Under the pieces are notes generated by a model, which made no database searches, was not told the origin of the DNA, and saw only the letters and a list, made by a program, of their open reading frames with translations. Positions 43,624-52,511 of a stretch of DNA of 64,000 bases are shown here, piece by piece. A program made the translations under genes and the position numbers. The stretch's first letter is position 1. The number at the start of each line of letters is the position of its first letter. Source of the stretch: DATKPC01 sp035524275. GTDB lineage: Bacteria > Pseudomonadota > Gammaproteobacteria > Burkholderiales > Burkholderiaceae_F. The stretch lies in NCBI GenBank assembly GCA_035524275.1, contig DATKPC010000051.1, positions 1-64,000 on the forward strand. Direction: 5' to 3'.

Positions 43624-45912
43624 TCAGGGTTCGCCCACGACGCTCGCGTCCAGCACGGTGCCGGCGGTGTCGCCGCTCTCGCTCAGCACGACGCGCTGCG
43701 CCAGCGCCACGCCCTCGTTCGTGACGATGCCTTCGCTCAGGACGACGCGTTCGCTCAGGACACATCCGATGCTCAGGGCGATACCTTCGGCGAGGACGAC
43801 GCGTTGATTCAGCACAATGCCCTGGGTCATCGGCGCACTGCTTCCGGAGGCAAGCAGCGACGACAAATAGGTCACCGGAACGAAGTCGCCCGACGTCGCG
43901 GCAAGGGAACTGGTGCCGGCGAGGCCGGAGCCGAGCACCGTGCCGGGCCCGAGCAGGGCCTGGCTGGACAGCGGGGTTTCGACGATCGACTGCACGTAGG
44001 TATTGGCGGGCACCGTGGAGGTCGCCGGCCAGTAGCTGACGGCGTCGAACCAGACATTGCCGTTGACCCAGTGGATCCGCGGATCCCAGATCGGCTGGTA
44101 GGCGGTGAAGAGCGCGTCGCCGGACACGACCTGGTTGCCGCCGGTGAACACGACGCGTCCCCACGCGAAGCTCTCGCCATCGACGGTCGAGGTTTCCGCC
44201 GGCATCGTGGCCGCGAGCAGCTTGTCTCCCGGATTGATCGTGCCGCCCGAGATCGCGGTGGCGATATCGGTGCGCAGCGCGGCGGCGAGGCGTACGGCGC
44301 CGTCGACGTTCAGCAGGCCCGCGCCCTGGTCGACGAGCGAATAGCCGGCAAGCGGCTGCGCCGAGTACTGCAGGATCGCCTTGATGAGCGGCGGCGTGAG
44401 GCCGGGGTTGGCCTGCACCATCAGCGCCACGGTACCGGTCACCGCGGGCGCGGCAATCGACGTGCCGCTGAGCATCATCAATGTCTGGTTCGCGGCCTGT
44501 GCCGCGCCGGGTACCGCGGCGAGCTGCGGAAAGGTGGACGCCAGGAGGTTCCAGCTCGAAGGGTCGCCCTTGACGTCGGCGGAAAGGACCGAAACGATCG
44601 CATTGCCCGGAGCGACCAGGTCGGGCTTCAGGACATTGTCGAACTTCGCATTCCCGCTGGCGTCGACGACATAGCCGCTGGTCGTCGGCCCACGCGAGCT
44701 GAAGTGATTGATCGTCGCGGCGCTGCGCTTCAGGCTGCCATGCAGGTTCGCGGATCCGACGGTGATCACCGACGGTTCATTGCCGGGCGCGCTGATCGAA
44801 CCGTACGTCGTCGCGCCCGCCGCCGACTGGCCGAAATTCCCGGCTGCGACGACGACGGCGATACCGGCCGATTCGGCGCTGCGCACGGCCCGGCAGATCG
44901 GGTCCGTCAGGTAGCTCTCGGTCGAATCCGAGGCCAGGCTGAGGTTCATGACGCGGATGTTGAACTTGCGCGCGTGGTAGATGACCCAGTCGATCCCAGC
45001 CAGCACGTCGGCCAGTTCGCCGGTGCCGTCGGGGCCGAGGACGCGGACGCTGTAGAGCGTCGCGTTGGGTGCCACGCCGGAGGCGTCGGGTGCCTGGTAG
45101 GTCCCGTTGCCGGCCGCGATGCCAGCCACGTGGCTGCCGTGGCCATAGGGGTCCGGGTCCGACTCGAGGCCGCCGGCGGCCAGCAGGGTCTCGTAGGCGG
45201 CCATCGTCAGGCTGCCGGGATAGAGCGATGCCGACCGATCGACGCCGATCGTCCACGCGCGCGTCGATGACGACTGCAGATCGCCGACGAGCTGGAAGTC
45301 GGCCGATCGTGCGACGCGGCTTCCGGAGGCCGCCTTGAAATGCGCGTGAGCCCGGTCGATGCCGGAGTCGAGCACGGCGATGCCGACGCCGGTGCCGTCA
45401 TAGCCGGTCGACGCGGTCTTGGCTCCGGGAGCGATCATGTTGGCGGCGCCGGTCACCGACTGCACGGCGCTCGCGGTCCTCGACGTCAGGCGGTTCGGCG
45501 AGATGCTCTGGACCTGGCTCAATGCCGCGATCGTCCCGACCTGGCTCGCCGGAAGGATTGCCGACAGGCCGGCGACCGAAACGTAGCGCTGGAAAACCGA
45601 CCCCCCGGCAGCAAGCACCGACTGACGCAGCGCGGTCAGGTCCGGATCCGTCGAGGAACTGAAGATCAGGACCTTCACATACCGGACGCCATTGATGTCC
45701 TTCGCCCAGCTCAGCATCGGTGTCGCCGGAGCCGCGATGACCGCCTGCAGGTCGCCGGCGATCGATGCCGTCGTCGCCGCGGCGCCCTTGACAACAAGGA
45801 GGGAGCCCAACAGCAGGATGGCCATGCCGCGCGCGGCGCGCGTCGCGCTCGCGGCAACGCGGGTGCGCGCCGTGCGGATCAGGCCGATGGTGTCGATTCG
45901 TTTGGAAATCAT
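43624..45912 (-). CDS. Secreted S8 (subtilisin-like) serine protease with C-terminal hexapeptide repeats
   Basis: A 762-residue subtilase. A hydrophobic signal/anchor lies at about 29-47, followed by an I9-like propeptide (about 75-145). The catalytic triad is D182 (AVLDSGID), H258 (YGHGSHVAG) and S485 (LSGTSIAAP), so the enzyme should be active. A beta-rich region follows (about 560-700), then a C-terminal stretch of eight hexapeptide-like units related to RVVLSE/GIVLNQ (about 700-750). Its ATG at 45912 is 27 bases after the stop of its paralogue, so they form an operon. The tail may pack as a beta-helix or act as a secretion signal; unproven. Confidence 0.9.
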   Translation of the reverse strand: MISKRIDTIGLIRTARTRVAASATRAARGMAILLLGSLLVVKGAAATTASIAGDLQAVIAAPATPMLSWAKDINGVRYVKVLIFSSSTDPDLTALRQSVLAAGGSVFQRYVSVAGLSAILPASQVGTIAALSQVQSISPNRLTSRTASAVQSVTGAANMIAPGAKTASTGYDGTGVGIAVLDSGIDRAHAHFKAASGSRVARSADFQLVGDLQSSSTRAWTIGVDRSASLYPGSLTMAAYETLLAAGGLESDPDPYGHGSHVAGIAAGNGTYQAPDASGVAPNATLYSVRVLGPDGTGELADVLAGIDWVIYHARKFNIRVMNLSLASDSTESYLTDPICRAVRSAESAGIAVVVAAGNFGQSAAGATTYGSISAPGNEPSVITVGSANLHGSLKRSAATINHFSSRGPTTSGYVVDASGNAKFDNVLKPDLVAPGNAIVSVLSADVKGDPSSWNLLASTFPQLAAVPGAAQAANQTLMMLSGTSIAAPAVTGTVALMVQANPGLTPPLIKAILQYSAQPLAGYSLVDQGAGLLNVDGAVRLAAALRTDIATAISGGTINPGDKLLAATMPAETSTVDGESFAWGRVVFTGGNQVVSGDALFTAYQPIWDPRIHWVNGNVWFDAVSYWPATSTVPANTYVQSIVETPLSSQALLGPGTVLGSGLAGTSSLAATSGDFVPVTYLSSLLASGSSAPMTQGIVLNQRVVLAEGIALSIGCVLSERVVLSEGIVTNEGVALAQRVVLSESGDTAGTVLDASVVGEP

Positions 45913-45939
45913 TCCTGTCATCCTTCGGTTCGGCAACGA

Positions 45940-48309
45940 CTATTCGCCGAGGGTTGCACCGCTCGTATTGAATTGAAGGCCCGACGACGAACTGGCGCCG
46001 GAGGTCGCCGCGGCGGAGGCACCCGAGGCGGCAGCGCTTGACGCCAGCGTCTTGATCACGCTCGTCACCTGGCTGACCGTCGAATACATGCCCTCGCTCA
46101 GCACGAGGCCCTCGCTCAGCACCAGGCCTTCGCTGAGCACGAGGCCCTCGCTCAGCACCAGGCCCTCGCTGAGCACGAGGCCCTCGCTGAGCACCAGCCC
46201 TTCGCTCAGGACCAGACCCTGGCTCAGCACGATGCCGCGCGCCAGCGTGGCGCCGCTGCCGGAGCCGACCCAGTTCGACAGCGTGGCCGTGGGCGTGAAG
46301 ACGCCGGTCTTGCCGAGCATCGAGCTGTTGCCGGCCAGCGCGTTGGCGCTGATGACACCCGGGGTGACTAGCGCCTGGTCGGCTGCGGCGACGTCGGTGA
46401 AGGATTCCGGATAGGTGTTGGCCGGTATTCCGCTGCCGGACCAGTAGTTCGGCGTGCGCCGGCGCACGACGCCGTTGGCCCACGTGACGGTCGGGTCGTA
46501 GATCGGCTGGAACCGGTTGAACAGCGCGGGTCCGCCGATGACGTTGCTGCCGCCGACGAACGCCAGTTGCGACCAGTTGAACGTGGTTCCGGCGACGGTG
46601 GATAGCGGAACCGGGAACATCCGTCCGCTGGCCAGCATCGGCGCCCCGGCGCTGATCGCGCCGCTGCGGACCGCGCTCGCAACGTCGGTGCGCAGAGCCC
46701 TCGCGAGCACGATGGCGCCGTCGATATTCAGGTAGCCGGCCCCCTGCTCCAGCAGGTTGTAGTTCGGCAGCGGCTGGGCCGTGTACTGCAGGATCGCCTT
46801 CACGAGCGGCGGCGTGAGCCCCGGATTCGCTTGCAGCATCAGAGCGGCCGCCCCGGCGACGGCCGGTGCCGCGATCGACGTGCCGCTGAGGATCATCTGC
46901 GTTTCCGGGAAATTCTCCGGAATGCCCAGCGGCGTGACGAGCGACGCGTAGTACGTCGACGCAAGATAGTTCCAGGTTGGATTGGCTCTTGCGGCAGCGG
47001 TCGCAGCGGCGCTGACGATCTTGTTGCCGGGCGCGACGAGGTCCGGCTTCAGCAGGTTGTCGTAGTGGACGGTGCCGGCCGCATCCGTCGACGAGCCGCG
47101 GGTCGGCCCCCGCGAGCTGAAGTTGTCCACGGTGTCATCGGAGCGCGTCGTCGTGTCGTGGAAGTTCACGGCGCCGACCGTGATGACCGACGGATCGTCG
47201 CCGGGGGAACTGATCGCGCCGTAGGCCTCCTGGCCCGCCGTCGTCAGGCCGAAATTGCCGGCTGCGACGACGACCGTGATTCCTGCGGACACCGCGCTGC
47301 GAACGGCGGCGCAAAGCGGATCGGCCTGCCACGTGTCGGTCGACCCGGCCGCCAAGCTGACGTTCATCACGCGGATGTTGTAGTCCTTCGCGTGGTAGAT
47401 CACCCATTGGATGCCTTCGAGGGCGTCGCTCAGCGTCCCCAGGCCGCCGGCGCTCAGGACGCGGACGTCATAGATGCTCGCGTTCGGCGCAATGCCGGTC
47501 GTGTCCGGCGTCGTCGCCGAGTAGTACCTGGCGCGGCCGGCCGCCACCGACGCGACGTGGGTGCCATGCCCGTAGCCGTCCTGGACGGACGCGCCGTCAT
47601 TGGCAATCGCCGCTTCGTACTTCGCCAGCGCACTGCTGCCCGGCTGCAGCGAGGTCGTGCTGTCGGTTCCGGTGACCCAGGTTGCCGCGGAGGCATTCAG
47701 CAGGTTGACATTGCGCTTGACGCGCGTCACGCCATTGGCATCCAGGAACGCGTCGTGCGGCGCCATGACGCCGGAATCCAGCACCGCGATGCCGACGCCC
47801 GTTCCGTCCAGTCCGCTGTAGGTCGTCTTGTTGCTCGTGGGGCGGACATTGATCGTGAGCGAGCCGCTGATCATCTCGAGCGTGCTCGCGGTGCGCTGCG
47901 TCTCGCGATTCGGCACGACGCGGACGACGTCGCCGCGTTGCGCCAGCGCCGAGAGCGCCGTCGACGGGATCTGGACGGTCAGCGCGTTGAACGATGGGAA
48001 GGTCGCGTGGATCGAGCCTCCGGCGCCGAGCACCTGCGCGCGCACGCCGGCGATCGCCGTGTCGGATCCGTCGGTGACCACGACGACCTGCAGATGCCGA
48101 ACACCGCCGACGTCGCGTGACCAGCCGGCCGGCGGCGCGTTCGTCGGCGCCAGACCGCGCTGCAGGTCGCGCGCCAACTTCCCGTCGGGCTCGGCGGTCG
48201 CCAGCAGCGAGGTGGAGGCGAACGCGATGCCGACAATCAGTCGACCGAGGAGGACCGTCGGCCGGGTCGACGCGGCGATCCTGCGAAATGCAACCTGCAT
48301 GCGGGTCAT
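45940..48309 (-). CDS. Secreted S8 (subtilisin-like) serine protease with LVLSEG repeats
   Basis: A 789-residue paralogue of the neighbouring protease. Signal region is about 17-40 (VLLGRLIVGIAFASTSLLAT), then an I9-like propeptide (about 70-140). The triad is D178 (AVLDSG), H248 (YGHGTHVAS) and S478 (LSGTSIAAP). A Ser/Ala-rich C-terminus follows one GIVLSQ and seven identical GLVLSE units (about 692-739), encoded by near-identical 18-base repeats. ATG 48309 is preferred, though no Shine-Dalgarno is visible; TTG 48318 and ATG 48300 are alternatives. Confidence 0.9.
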   Translation of the reverse strand: MTRMQVAFRRIAASTRPTVLLGRLIVGIAFASTSLLATAEPDGKLARDLQRGLAPTNAPPAGWSRDVGGVRHLQVVVVTDGSDTAIAGVRAQVLGAGGSIHATFPSFNALTVQIPSTALSALAQRGDVVRVVPNRETQRTASTLEMISGSLTINVRPTSNKTTYSGLDGTGVGIAVLDSGVMAPHDAFLDANGVTRVKRNVNLLNASAATWVTGTDSTTSLQPGSSALAKYEAAIANDGASVQDGYGHGTHVASVAAGRARYYSATTPDTTGIAPNASIYDVRVLSAGGLGTLSDALEGIQWVIYHAKDYNIRVMNVSLAAGSTDTWQADPLCAAVRSAVSAGITVVVAAGNFGLTTAGQEAYGAISSPGDDPSVITVGAVNFHDTTTRSDDTVDNFSSRGPTRGSSTDAAGTVHYDNLLKPDLVAPGNKIVSAAATAAARANPTWNYLASTYYASLVTPLGIPENFPETQMILSGTSIAAPAVAGAAALMLQANPGLTPPLVKAILQYTAQPLPNYNLLEQGAGYLNIDGAIVLARALRTDVASAVRSGAISAGAPMLASGRMFPVPLSTVAGTTFNWSQLAFVGGSNVIGGPALFNRFQPIYDPTVTWANGVVRRRTPNYWSGSGIPANTYPESFTDVAAADQALVTPGVISANALAGNSSMLGKTGVFTPTATLSNWVGSGSGATLARGIVLSQGLVLSEGLVLSEGLVLSEGLVLSEGLVLSEGLVLSEGLVLSEGMYSTVSQVTSVIKTLASSAAASGASAAATSGASSSSGLQFNTSGATLGE
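46091..46234. repeat. Eight 18-bp tandem units encoding the LVLSEG repeats
   Basis: Eight consecutive 18-base units inside the protease gene, differing at only a few third positions. On the coding strand seven encode LVLSEG and the first encodes IVLSQG. The near-identity shows recent expansion or homogenisation, compared with the diverged repeats of the paralogue at about 43655-43820. Confidence 0.9.
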
Positions 48310-48322
48310 TTTTTTCAAGGAT

Positions 48323-48520
48323 TCAGAGAGTTATCGGTCGATCGGAGAGCTTCAGGATGCCCTTGGGGTCGAAAGAAATGCCGTAAAAACGGTAGTCTTT
48401 CGTTGGATTCGGCGCTTTCCCGCTCGCCTTTAGGGGTCTTACCCATTTTTTTTCTGCGGGAGTTGCCGAACCGGGCAAGCCGGCGCTGGCGTCGTCGACT
48501 GCCGCCTTGATGGCGGTCAT
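48323..48520 (-). CDS. Possible small protein upstream of the protease operon
   Basis: A 65-residue open frame, more lysine-rich and less GC-rich than shadow frames here (PAEKKWVRPLKASGK, DYRFYGISFDPKGILKLSD). It ends 13 bases before the S8 protease start and begins nine bases from the perfect palindrome at 48529-48550, which could supply a divergent -10 in this direction. There is no ribosome-binding site, so translation would have to be near-leaderless. It may instead be a remnant of a longer gene. No family is recognised. Confidence 0.35.
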   Translation of the reverse strand: MTAIKAAVDDASAGLPGSATPAEKKWVRPLKASGKAPNPTKDYRFYGISFDPKGILKLSDRPITL

Positions 48521-48528
48521 GACGTTGT

Positions 48529-48550
48529 ATAGTATACCCCCCTATACTAT
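48529..48550. promoter_or_regulatory. CsoR/RcnR/FrmR-type operator, perfect palindrome
   Basis: ATAGTATA, six C, then TATACTAT: perfect 8-base arms around a C6 core. This is the form of operators bound by RcnR/FrmR-type tetramers (A/T-rich arms flanking a G/C tract). It lies 26 bases upstream of the regulator's ATG and includes a TATACT -10-like element, so autorepression relieved by Ni(II)/Co(II) is the likely mode. Confidence 0.85.
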
Positions 48551-48575
48551 TTGGTCCGAGCACGAGGCCCACGCC

Positions 48576-48854
48576 ATGAGCCACACGATCCGGGACAAGC
48601 AGAAACTCCTCAATCGCATCCGTCGCATACGCGGGCAGGTCGATGCCATCGAACGGGCGCTCGAAGGCGAAGTCGGCTGCTCCGAGGTCATGCGCTTGAT
48701 CGCATCGGGTCGGGGTGCGATGAACGGCTTGCTCGCCGAGGTCGTCGAGGAGCACATTCGTACGCACCTCGTCGATCCGCTGAAGCATCGCGACGCCCTC
48801 GACGTCGACGCCGTCGACCAGCTCGTCGACGTCGTTCACAGCTACTTCAAGTGA
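48576..48854 (+). CDS. dmeR: Nickel/cobalt-responsive CsoR-RcnR family repressor
   Basis: A 92-residue all-helical DUF156 repressor starting SHTIRDKQKLLNRIRRIRGQ. The four metal ligands of E. coli RcnR are conserved at matching positions: His3, Cys35, His60 and His64. This favours Ni/Co sensing over copper (CsoR) or formaldehyde (FrmR). It is followed after 11 bases by a CDF efflux gene, the arrangement known as dmeRF in rhizobia. The perfect operator lies just upstream. The ATG at 48576 is chosen because it restores the metal-binding MSH N-terminus. Confidence 0.92.
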   Translation: MSHTIRDKQKLLNRIRRIRGQVDAIERALEGEVGCSEVMRLIASGRGAMNGLLAEVVEEHIRTHLVDPLKHRDALDVDAVDQLVDVVHSYFK

Positions 48855-48865
48855 GAGGCAGCGGC

Positions 48866-49885
48866 ATGGCAGAAGACACGGCGCTTCACGGCCACGTGTT
48901 CCTGGCGGCCGGACACGAGCACCGCGAACGCAAGACCTGGGCGGTGATCTGGCTATGCGGCGCCATGATGGTCGCCGAAATCGTCGGCGGGACGATGTTC
49001 GGATCCGTCGCCCTCGTCGCCGACGGCCTGCACATGTCGACGCATGCGGGCGCGCTGCTGATCGCGGCGCTCGCCTATACCTATGCGCGGCGGCACGCGG
49101 CAGACCCCCGATTCACGTTCGGCACCGGAAAGCTGGGAGATTTGGCAGGATTCGCGAGCGCCATCATCCTCGCGATGATCGCGCTGCTGATCGGCTACGA
49201 GGCCGTGACCCGGCTTCTCGCGCCGGTCGCGATCGACTTCAGGGAAGCCATTCCGATCGCGGTGCTCGGGCTGGTCGTCAACCTGGTCAGCGCCTGGCTG
49301 CTGGCGGGCGGCGACCACGCGGGCCACCCTCACGGCGACGGGCACGGCCATGGCCACGCGCACGGCCACGCGCATGGCCACGTGCATGGGCACGAGCCGG
49401 ATGAGGTCTCCGGACCGGCGTTCGTCGGGCATGACCACCGGCCGGTCGTGCCGGACGCCAAGGCGCATCGGGACAACAATTTCCGCGCCGCGCTGATCCA
49501 TGTCGTCGCCGACGCCGCCGTCTCGGTGCTGGTGATCATCGGCCTGGTCCTGGCGCGGTTCTTCGGGTGGCTATGGATCGACCCGGTCGTCGGCATCGTC
49601 GGGGCGCTGGTCATCGCGAACTGGTCTTACGGGCTCATCCGCGACACCGGCGCCATCCTGCTCGACGTGAACGCCGACAGCGACATGTCCGCCGAGATTC
49701 GGGAGTCCATCGAAGGTTGCGGCGATCGCATCGCCGACCTGCATCTGTGGCGACTCGGGCCCGGGCACCTGGGCGCCATCCTGTCGATCGTGACGGCCAC
49801 GTCGCGCAGCGACGATTTCTATCGCGCGTTGCTGAGCAGGTTCCGCGCGTTGTCGCATCTGACGATCGAGATCCGCTCGCGGTAG
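48866..49885 (+). CDS. dmeF: Nickel/cobalt efflux protein, cation diffusion facilitator
   Basis: A 339-residue inner-membrane CDF antiporter with about six helices. Helix 2 carries ADGLHMSTHAGAL and helix 5 HVVADAAVSV, the metal-transport sites; the DGxHMxTH form is characteristic of the DmeF branch. Between helices 4 and 5 is a long His-rich loop (HAGHPHGDGHGHGHAHGHAH and beyond), a metal-collecting segment. The C-terminal domain (about 265-339) is the usual cytoplasmic metal-binding dimerisation module. It shares the dmeR promoter; GAGAGG precedes its ATG. Confidence 0.93.
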   Translation: MAEDTALHGHVFLAAGHEHRERKTWAVIWLCGAMMVAEIVGGTMFGSVALVADGLHMSTHAGALLIAALAYTYARRHAADPRFTFGTGKLGDLAGFASAIILAMIALLIGYEAVTRLLAPVAIDFREAIPIAVLGLVVNLVSAWLLAGGDHAGHPHGDGHGHGHAHGHAHGHVHGHEPDEVSGPAFVGHDHRPVVPDAKAHRDNNFRAALIHVVADAAVSVLVIIGLVLARFFGWLWIDPVVGIVGALVIANWSYGLIRDTGAILLDVNADSDMSAEIRESIEGCGDRIADLHLWRLGPGHLGAILSIVTATSRSDDFYRALLSRFRALSHLTIEIRSR

Positions 49886-49948
49886 ATTCGCGCCTGGCGC
49901 ACGGCAGGTTCCTGGCGCCGACCGTGTTCAGCCAACCGGGGGGATTCG

Positions 49949-50725
49949 ATGGCCACGAAAAGCGTGCTCAACGGGACGGTCGCGACGGCGCCGCCCGGGC
50001 AAATGGGCTTCGATGCGGACGAGCCGATCAGCGCGGACGCCGCCGCGGCGTTCGCAGCCGAGGGCTTCGTGTTCTGCCTGCGATACCTGTCGCGGTCGAC
50101 GCCGAATGCGGCGGGCGACCTGTCGGCCGCCGAGGCGGCCGGAATCCTGGGCGCAGGCTTGGCGTTGATGCCGGTGCAGCACGTATCGCGCGCAGGTTGG
50201 ATACCTTCCGTCGCCATCGGCCAGCAATATGGCGCGGCGGCCGTCGCGAATGCGCAAGCCGTGGGCTTTCCGCCGGGCGTCAACGTCTGGGTTGACCTGG
50301 AGGGCGTGGCACCGGGGACTCCTGCGGACGCGGCGATCGGCTTCTGCAACGCATGGTTCCAGGTGGTCTCGGCGGCCGGTTACCTGCCAGGCCTCTACGT
50401 GGGCCATGCCCACGTGTTGGATTCCGAGCAGTTGTTCTGGGACCTGAAGTGCAAGAGCTACTGGCGAGCGGGCGGCGAGACGGCGGACGTCGATCAACGC
50501 GGGTACCAGATGGTGCAGCGGATTCCGGGCGGAAAGATCGCCGATATCGGCTACGACCTCGACGTCACCAGAAACGATGCGCTCGGCGGCGCGGTGACAT
50601 GGCTCGCCCCGATGACCGCTGCCGTGCGTCGAGGTGCGCGGACGGTCCGACCCGGGAAGACCGCGAAGAGGGCGGCGAGAAAGGCGGCGAAGACGACGGC
50701 AAGCAAGGTGCGCCGTCGCGGCTAG
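49949..50725 (+). CDS. DUF1906 glycoside-hydrolase-like protein
   Basis: A 258-residue protein of the Rv2525c-like DUF1906 group, a TIM-barrel related to GH25-type folds. Seen are GFVFCLRYLS, ALMPVQHVSRAGWIP, VNVWVDLEGVAPGTP, YLPGLYVG and IADIGYDLDV; the acidic VDLEG corresponds to the usual active-site region. There is no clear signal peptide. The tail (about 225-258) is very rich in Lys/Arg (KTAKRAARKAAKTTASK), suggesting binding to nucleic acid, wall polymer or membrane. GGGGGGA lies before the ATG. DUF1906 proteins are thought to act on cell walls; activity is not shown. Confidence 0.82.
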   Translation: MATKSVLNGTVATAPPGQMGFDADEPISADAAAAFAAEGFVFCLRYLSRSTPNAAGDLSAAEAAGILGAGLALMPVQHVSRAGWIPSVAIGQQYGAAAVANAQAVGFPPGVNVWVDLEGVAPGTPADAAIGFCNAWFQVVSAAGYLPGLYVGHAHVLDSEQLFWDLKCKSYWRAGGETADVDQRGYQMVQRIPGGKIADIGYDLDVTRNDALGGAVTWLAPMTAAVRRGARTVRPGKTAKRAARKAAKTTASKVRRRG

Positions 50726-51065
50726 AAAGGTCCGCCGATCCGGCTTCGCGCTGGGCCTGCGGCCACGCCAGGGGGACGCCTCGCCCGTTGCTCCCCGAGC
50801 GGCCGCCGCCGAAAGATATCGCGAAGCGCGTCCGCGACTCCGTTGCAACGAAGGGCTAACGGCCAACGTCTCGGCGTTTCAGGGCGCGCGGAAACCGTCG
50901 CGCCAGGTCGGTGCCCTCGGACCGGGCGAGGTGGCAGGTGTTCACGCGGGCCCAAACGGGGCGGACGAGCGGATCATGGATCGGATTCGCTGATCAACGG
51001 CTTGCACCGTGGCTTTCCCGCTCAAAACGATATTTCCCTCGGGCGGAAGCCACGGCGCTCGGCCA
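50726..51065. other. Convergent intergenic region DUF1906 / TIR gene
   Basis: About 340 bases with no gene I can support; open frames across it are short and have no plausible start site. It lies between converging genes, so no promoter is expected. No clear hairpin-plus-T terminator was seen. Confidence 0.5.
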
Positions 51066-52511
51066 CTATCTCGAGTGCTTGAGGAGCTGAGAAGCCATCG
51101 CGGCGAGCAACTTGTCGCTGTGCGGGCGAATCTCGTCGCGAATGCGTTTCAAGGCTTCCGCCAATTCGGCCCGAGCGGTTTCCGATTCCGTCGCGGTCGC
51201 GTTGCACATCGCCGCGGCACAGCAGGCGACCAGGTGGGCGCGCAGTGGCCGCCACGCCTGGGCCATCTGCTCGAGTACTTTCGAATCGACAAATGTGGCC
51301 CACGTCCCCGGCTGGTTGAGATTGGCTTGGAACGTGTCGCTCGCCAGCAAGTCAAGTTCCGAAACGATGCGTCGAGCCGTGTCTCGAAGCGGGGTAGCGG
51401 TACCGAGGCTGACATTGAGGTGGTAGAACTGACTTTGATCTTCAAGGAACAGGAAGCGGAATCGGCAGGTGATCTGCAATCCCTTCAAGAGCAGCGAAGT
51501 GACGGGATTGCCGTGGTCCGGGCGTCGGAAGAACTCGACGAGGTAGATGCTGGTCTCGATTTCGTCGTTGTAATACGTCGTGCTTGTCGTCAGGATCAGA
51601 CGATAGAGATTCTTCTGGTCGTGCGTCGCGATGACCTCGCTGTTGTCGATGTCGATGTCGTCGGTGGATGTCAGCATGCGTTCGATCGTGCTGAGCCAGA
51701 ATTTTCCCGGCTCCTTGATTTCGATTTGTCGACCGAATTCCTGCCAACGAATTTCGCGTTCGGAACTGTCGCTCGGAATTCCGAATACCGACGCCGCCTG
51801 GCCTTCGAAGCGGATCATTCCGGTGGCACGCAGGGCCGCGACGTTGTCGGAAGCGCCTCCCCGGCTGTAACGGATCACGAGCTTTTTTTGTGGGCGCCGC
51901 ACCGACTTCGGGCGCGATTTGAATTCTGCAAATACCTTCAGTCGGAACTTGCCGATGTTCGCCTTGCAGCGGTCCCGGTCCGCCCGCTTGTGCTGCAGGT
52001 CTTCGCCGGTCGTCGCATGGAAGATTTCGCCAAACCAGCGCAGGATCGGATCGTCGTCCTCGATGTCGAGGGTCTGCTCGAACTCCGTCAAACTCATGTC
52101 CAGGAACGTGGGGTCGATCATCAGCGGAATGTAGAGCTTTCCGTTGTTCGGTCGGGGTGAATTCGCGCCCGAGCAGAAGGTGACGATCCTGCCGCGCAGC
52201 GGGCAGACTTGCGCTGCCATCGGGTCATCCTTCGGGTATTCGACCTTGTGCGCGGCGTCGAAGAAGCCGAGTTCCCATCCGGCCCAGTCATGGCTCGGGC
52301 GTCCGGTTCCGGTGCTGACGATCACGAGGACATCGGCACGCCTCAGATTCTGAGCGATCGTGTCATGGATGTCATCGCCTTGCTGCATGCTCACTTTGTC
52401 TTGATAGACCTCGACGTCCGTGCCAAATGCGTCCTGGATGGCGTTGCGTAGGGCGTCCGCAATGACGCCGTCCTCATGAACGTAGCTGATGAACAGGACA
52501 GCCCGTGACAT
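51066..52511 (-). CDS. TIR-domain protein with uncharacterised C-terminal region
   Basis: A 481-residue cytoplasmic protein. Residues 4-90 are a TIR domain: VLFISYVHEDGVIADALRNA, DVEVYQDKVSMQQGDDI, RADVLVIVSTG and SHDWAGWELGFFD, with the candidate NADase Glu at 80 next to Trp. Residues 100-481 match no family I recognise; they are charged, mixed alpha/beta and lack membrane segments. GGGGAG precedes the ATG at 52511. Base composition is lower in GC than the window average. It is divergent from a nucleotide cyclase gene across a 500-base gap. A TIR effector with a sensor domain is a fair reading, without proof. Confidence 0.82.
   Translation of the reverse strand: MSRAVLFISYVHEDGVIADALRNAIQDAFGTDVEVYQDKVSMQQGDDIHDTIAQNLRRADVLVIVSTGTGRPSHDWAGWELGFFDAAHKVEYPKDDPMAAQVCPLRGRIVTFCSGANSPRPNNGKLYIPLMIDPTFLDMSLTEFEQTLDIEDDDPILRWFGEIFHATTGEDLQHKRADRDRCKANIGKFRLKVFAEFKSRPKSVRRPQKKLVIRYSRGGASDNVAALRATGMIRFEGQAASVFGIPSDSSEREIRWQEFGRQIEIKEPGKFWLSTIERMLTSTDDIDIDNSEVIATHDQKNLYRLILTTSTTYYNDEIETSIYLVEFFRRPDHGNPVTSLLLKGLQITCRFRFLFLEDQSQFYHLNVSLGTATPLRDTARRIVSELDLLASDTFQANLNQPGTWATFVDSKVLEQMAQAWRPLRAHLVACCAAAMCNATATESETARAELAEALKRIRDEIRPHSDKLLAAMASQLLKHSR

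Noticed and set aside
46091..46234. CRISPR-like array
   Set aside because: The units are contiguous 18-mers without spacers and lie in frame inside a protease gene.
46052..46414. Frame on the + strand with repeated SLSTRP units
   Set aside because: It is the antisense reading of the LVLSEG repeats in the protease gene, with no start site.
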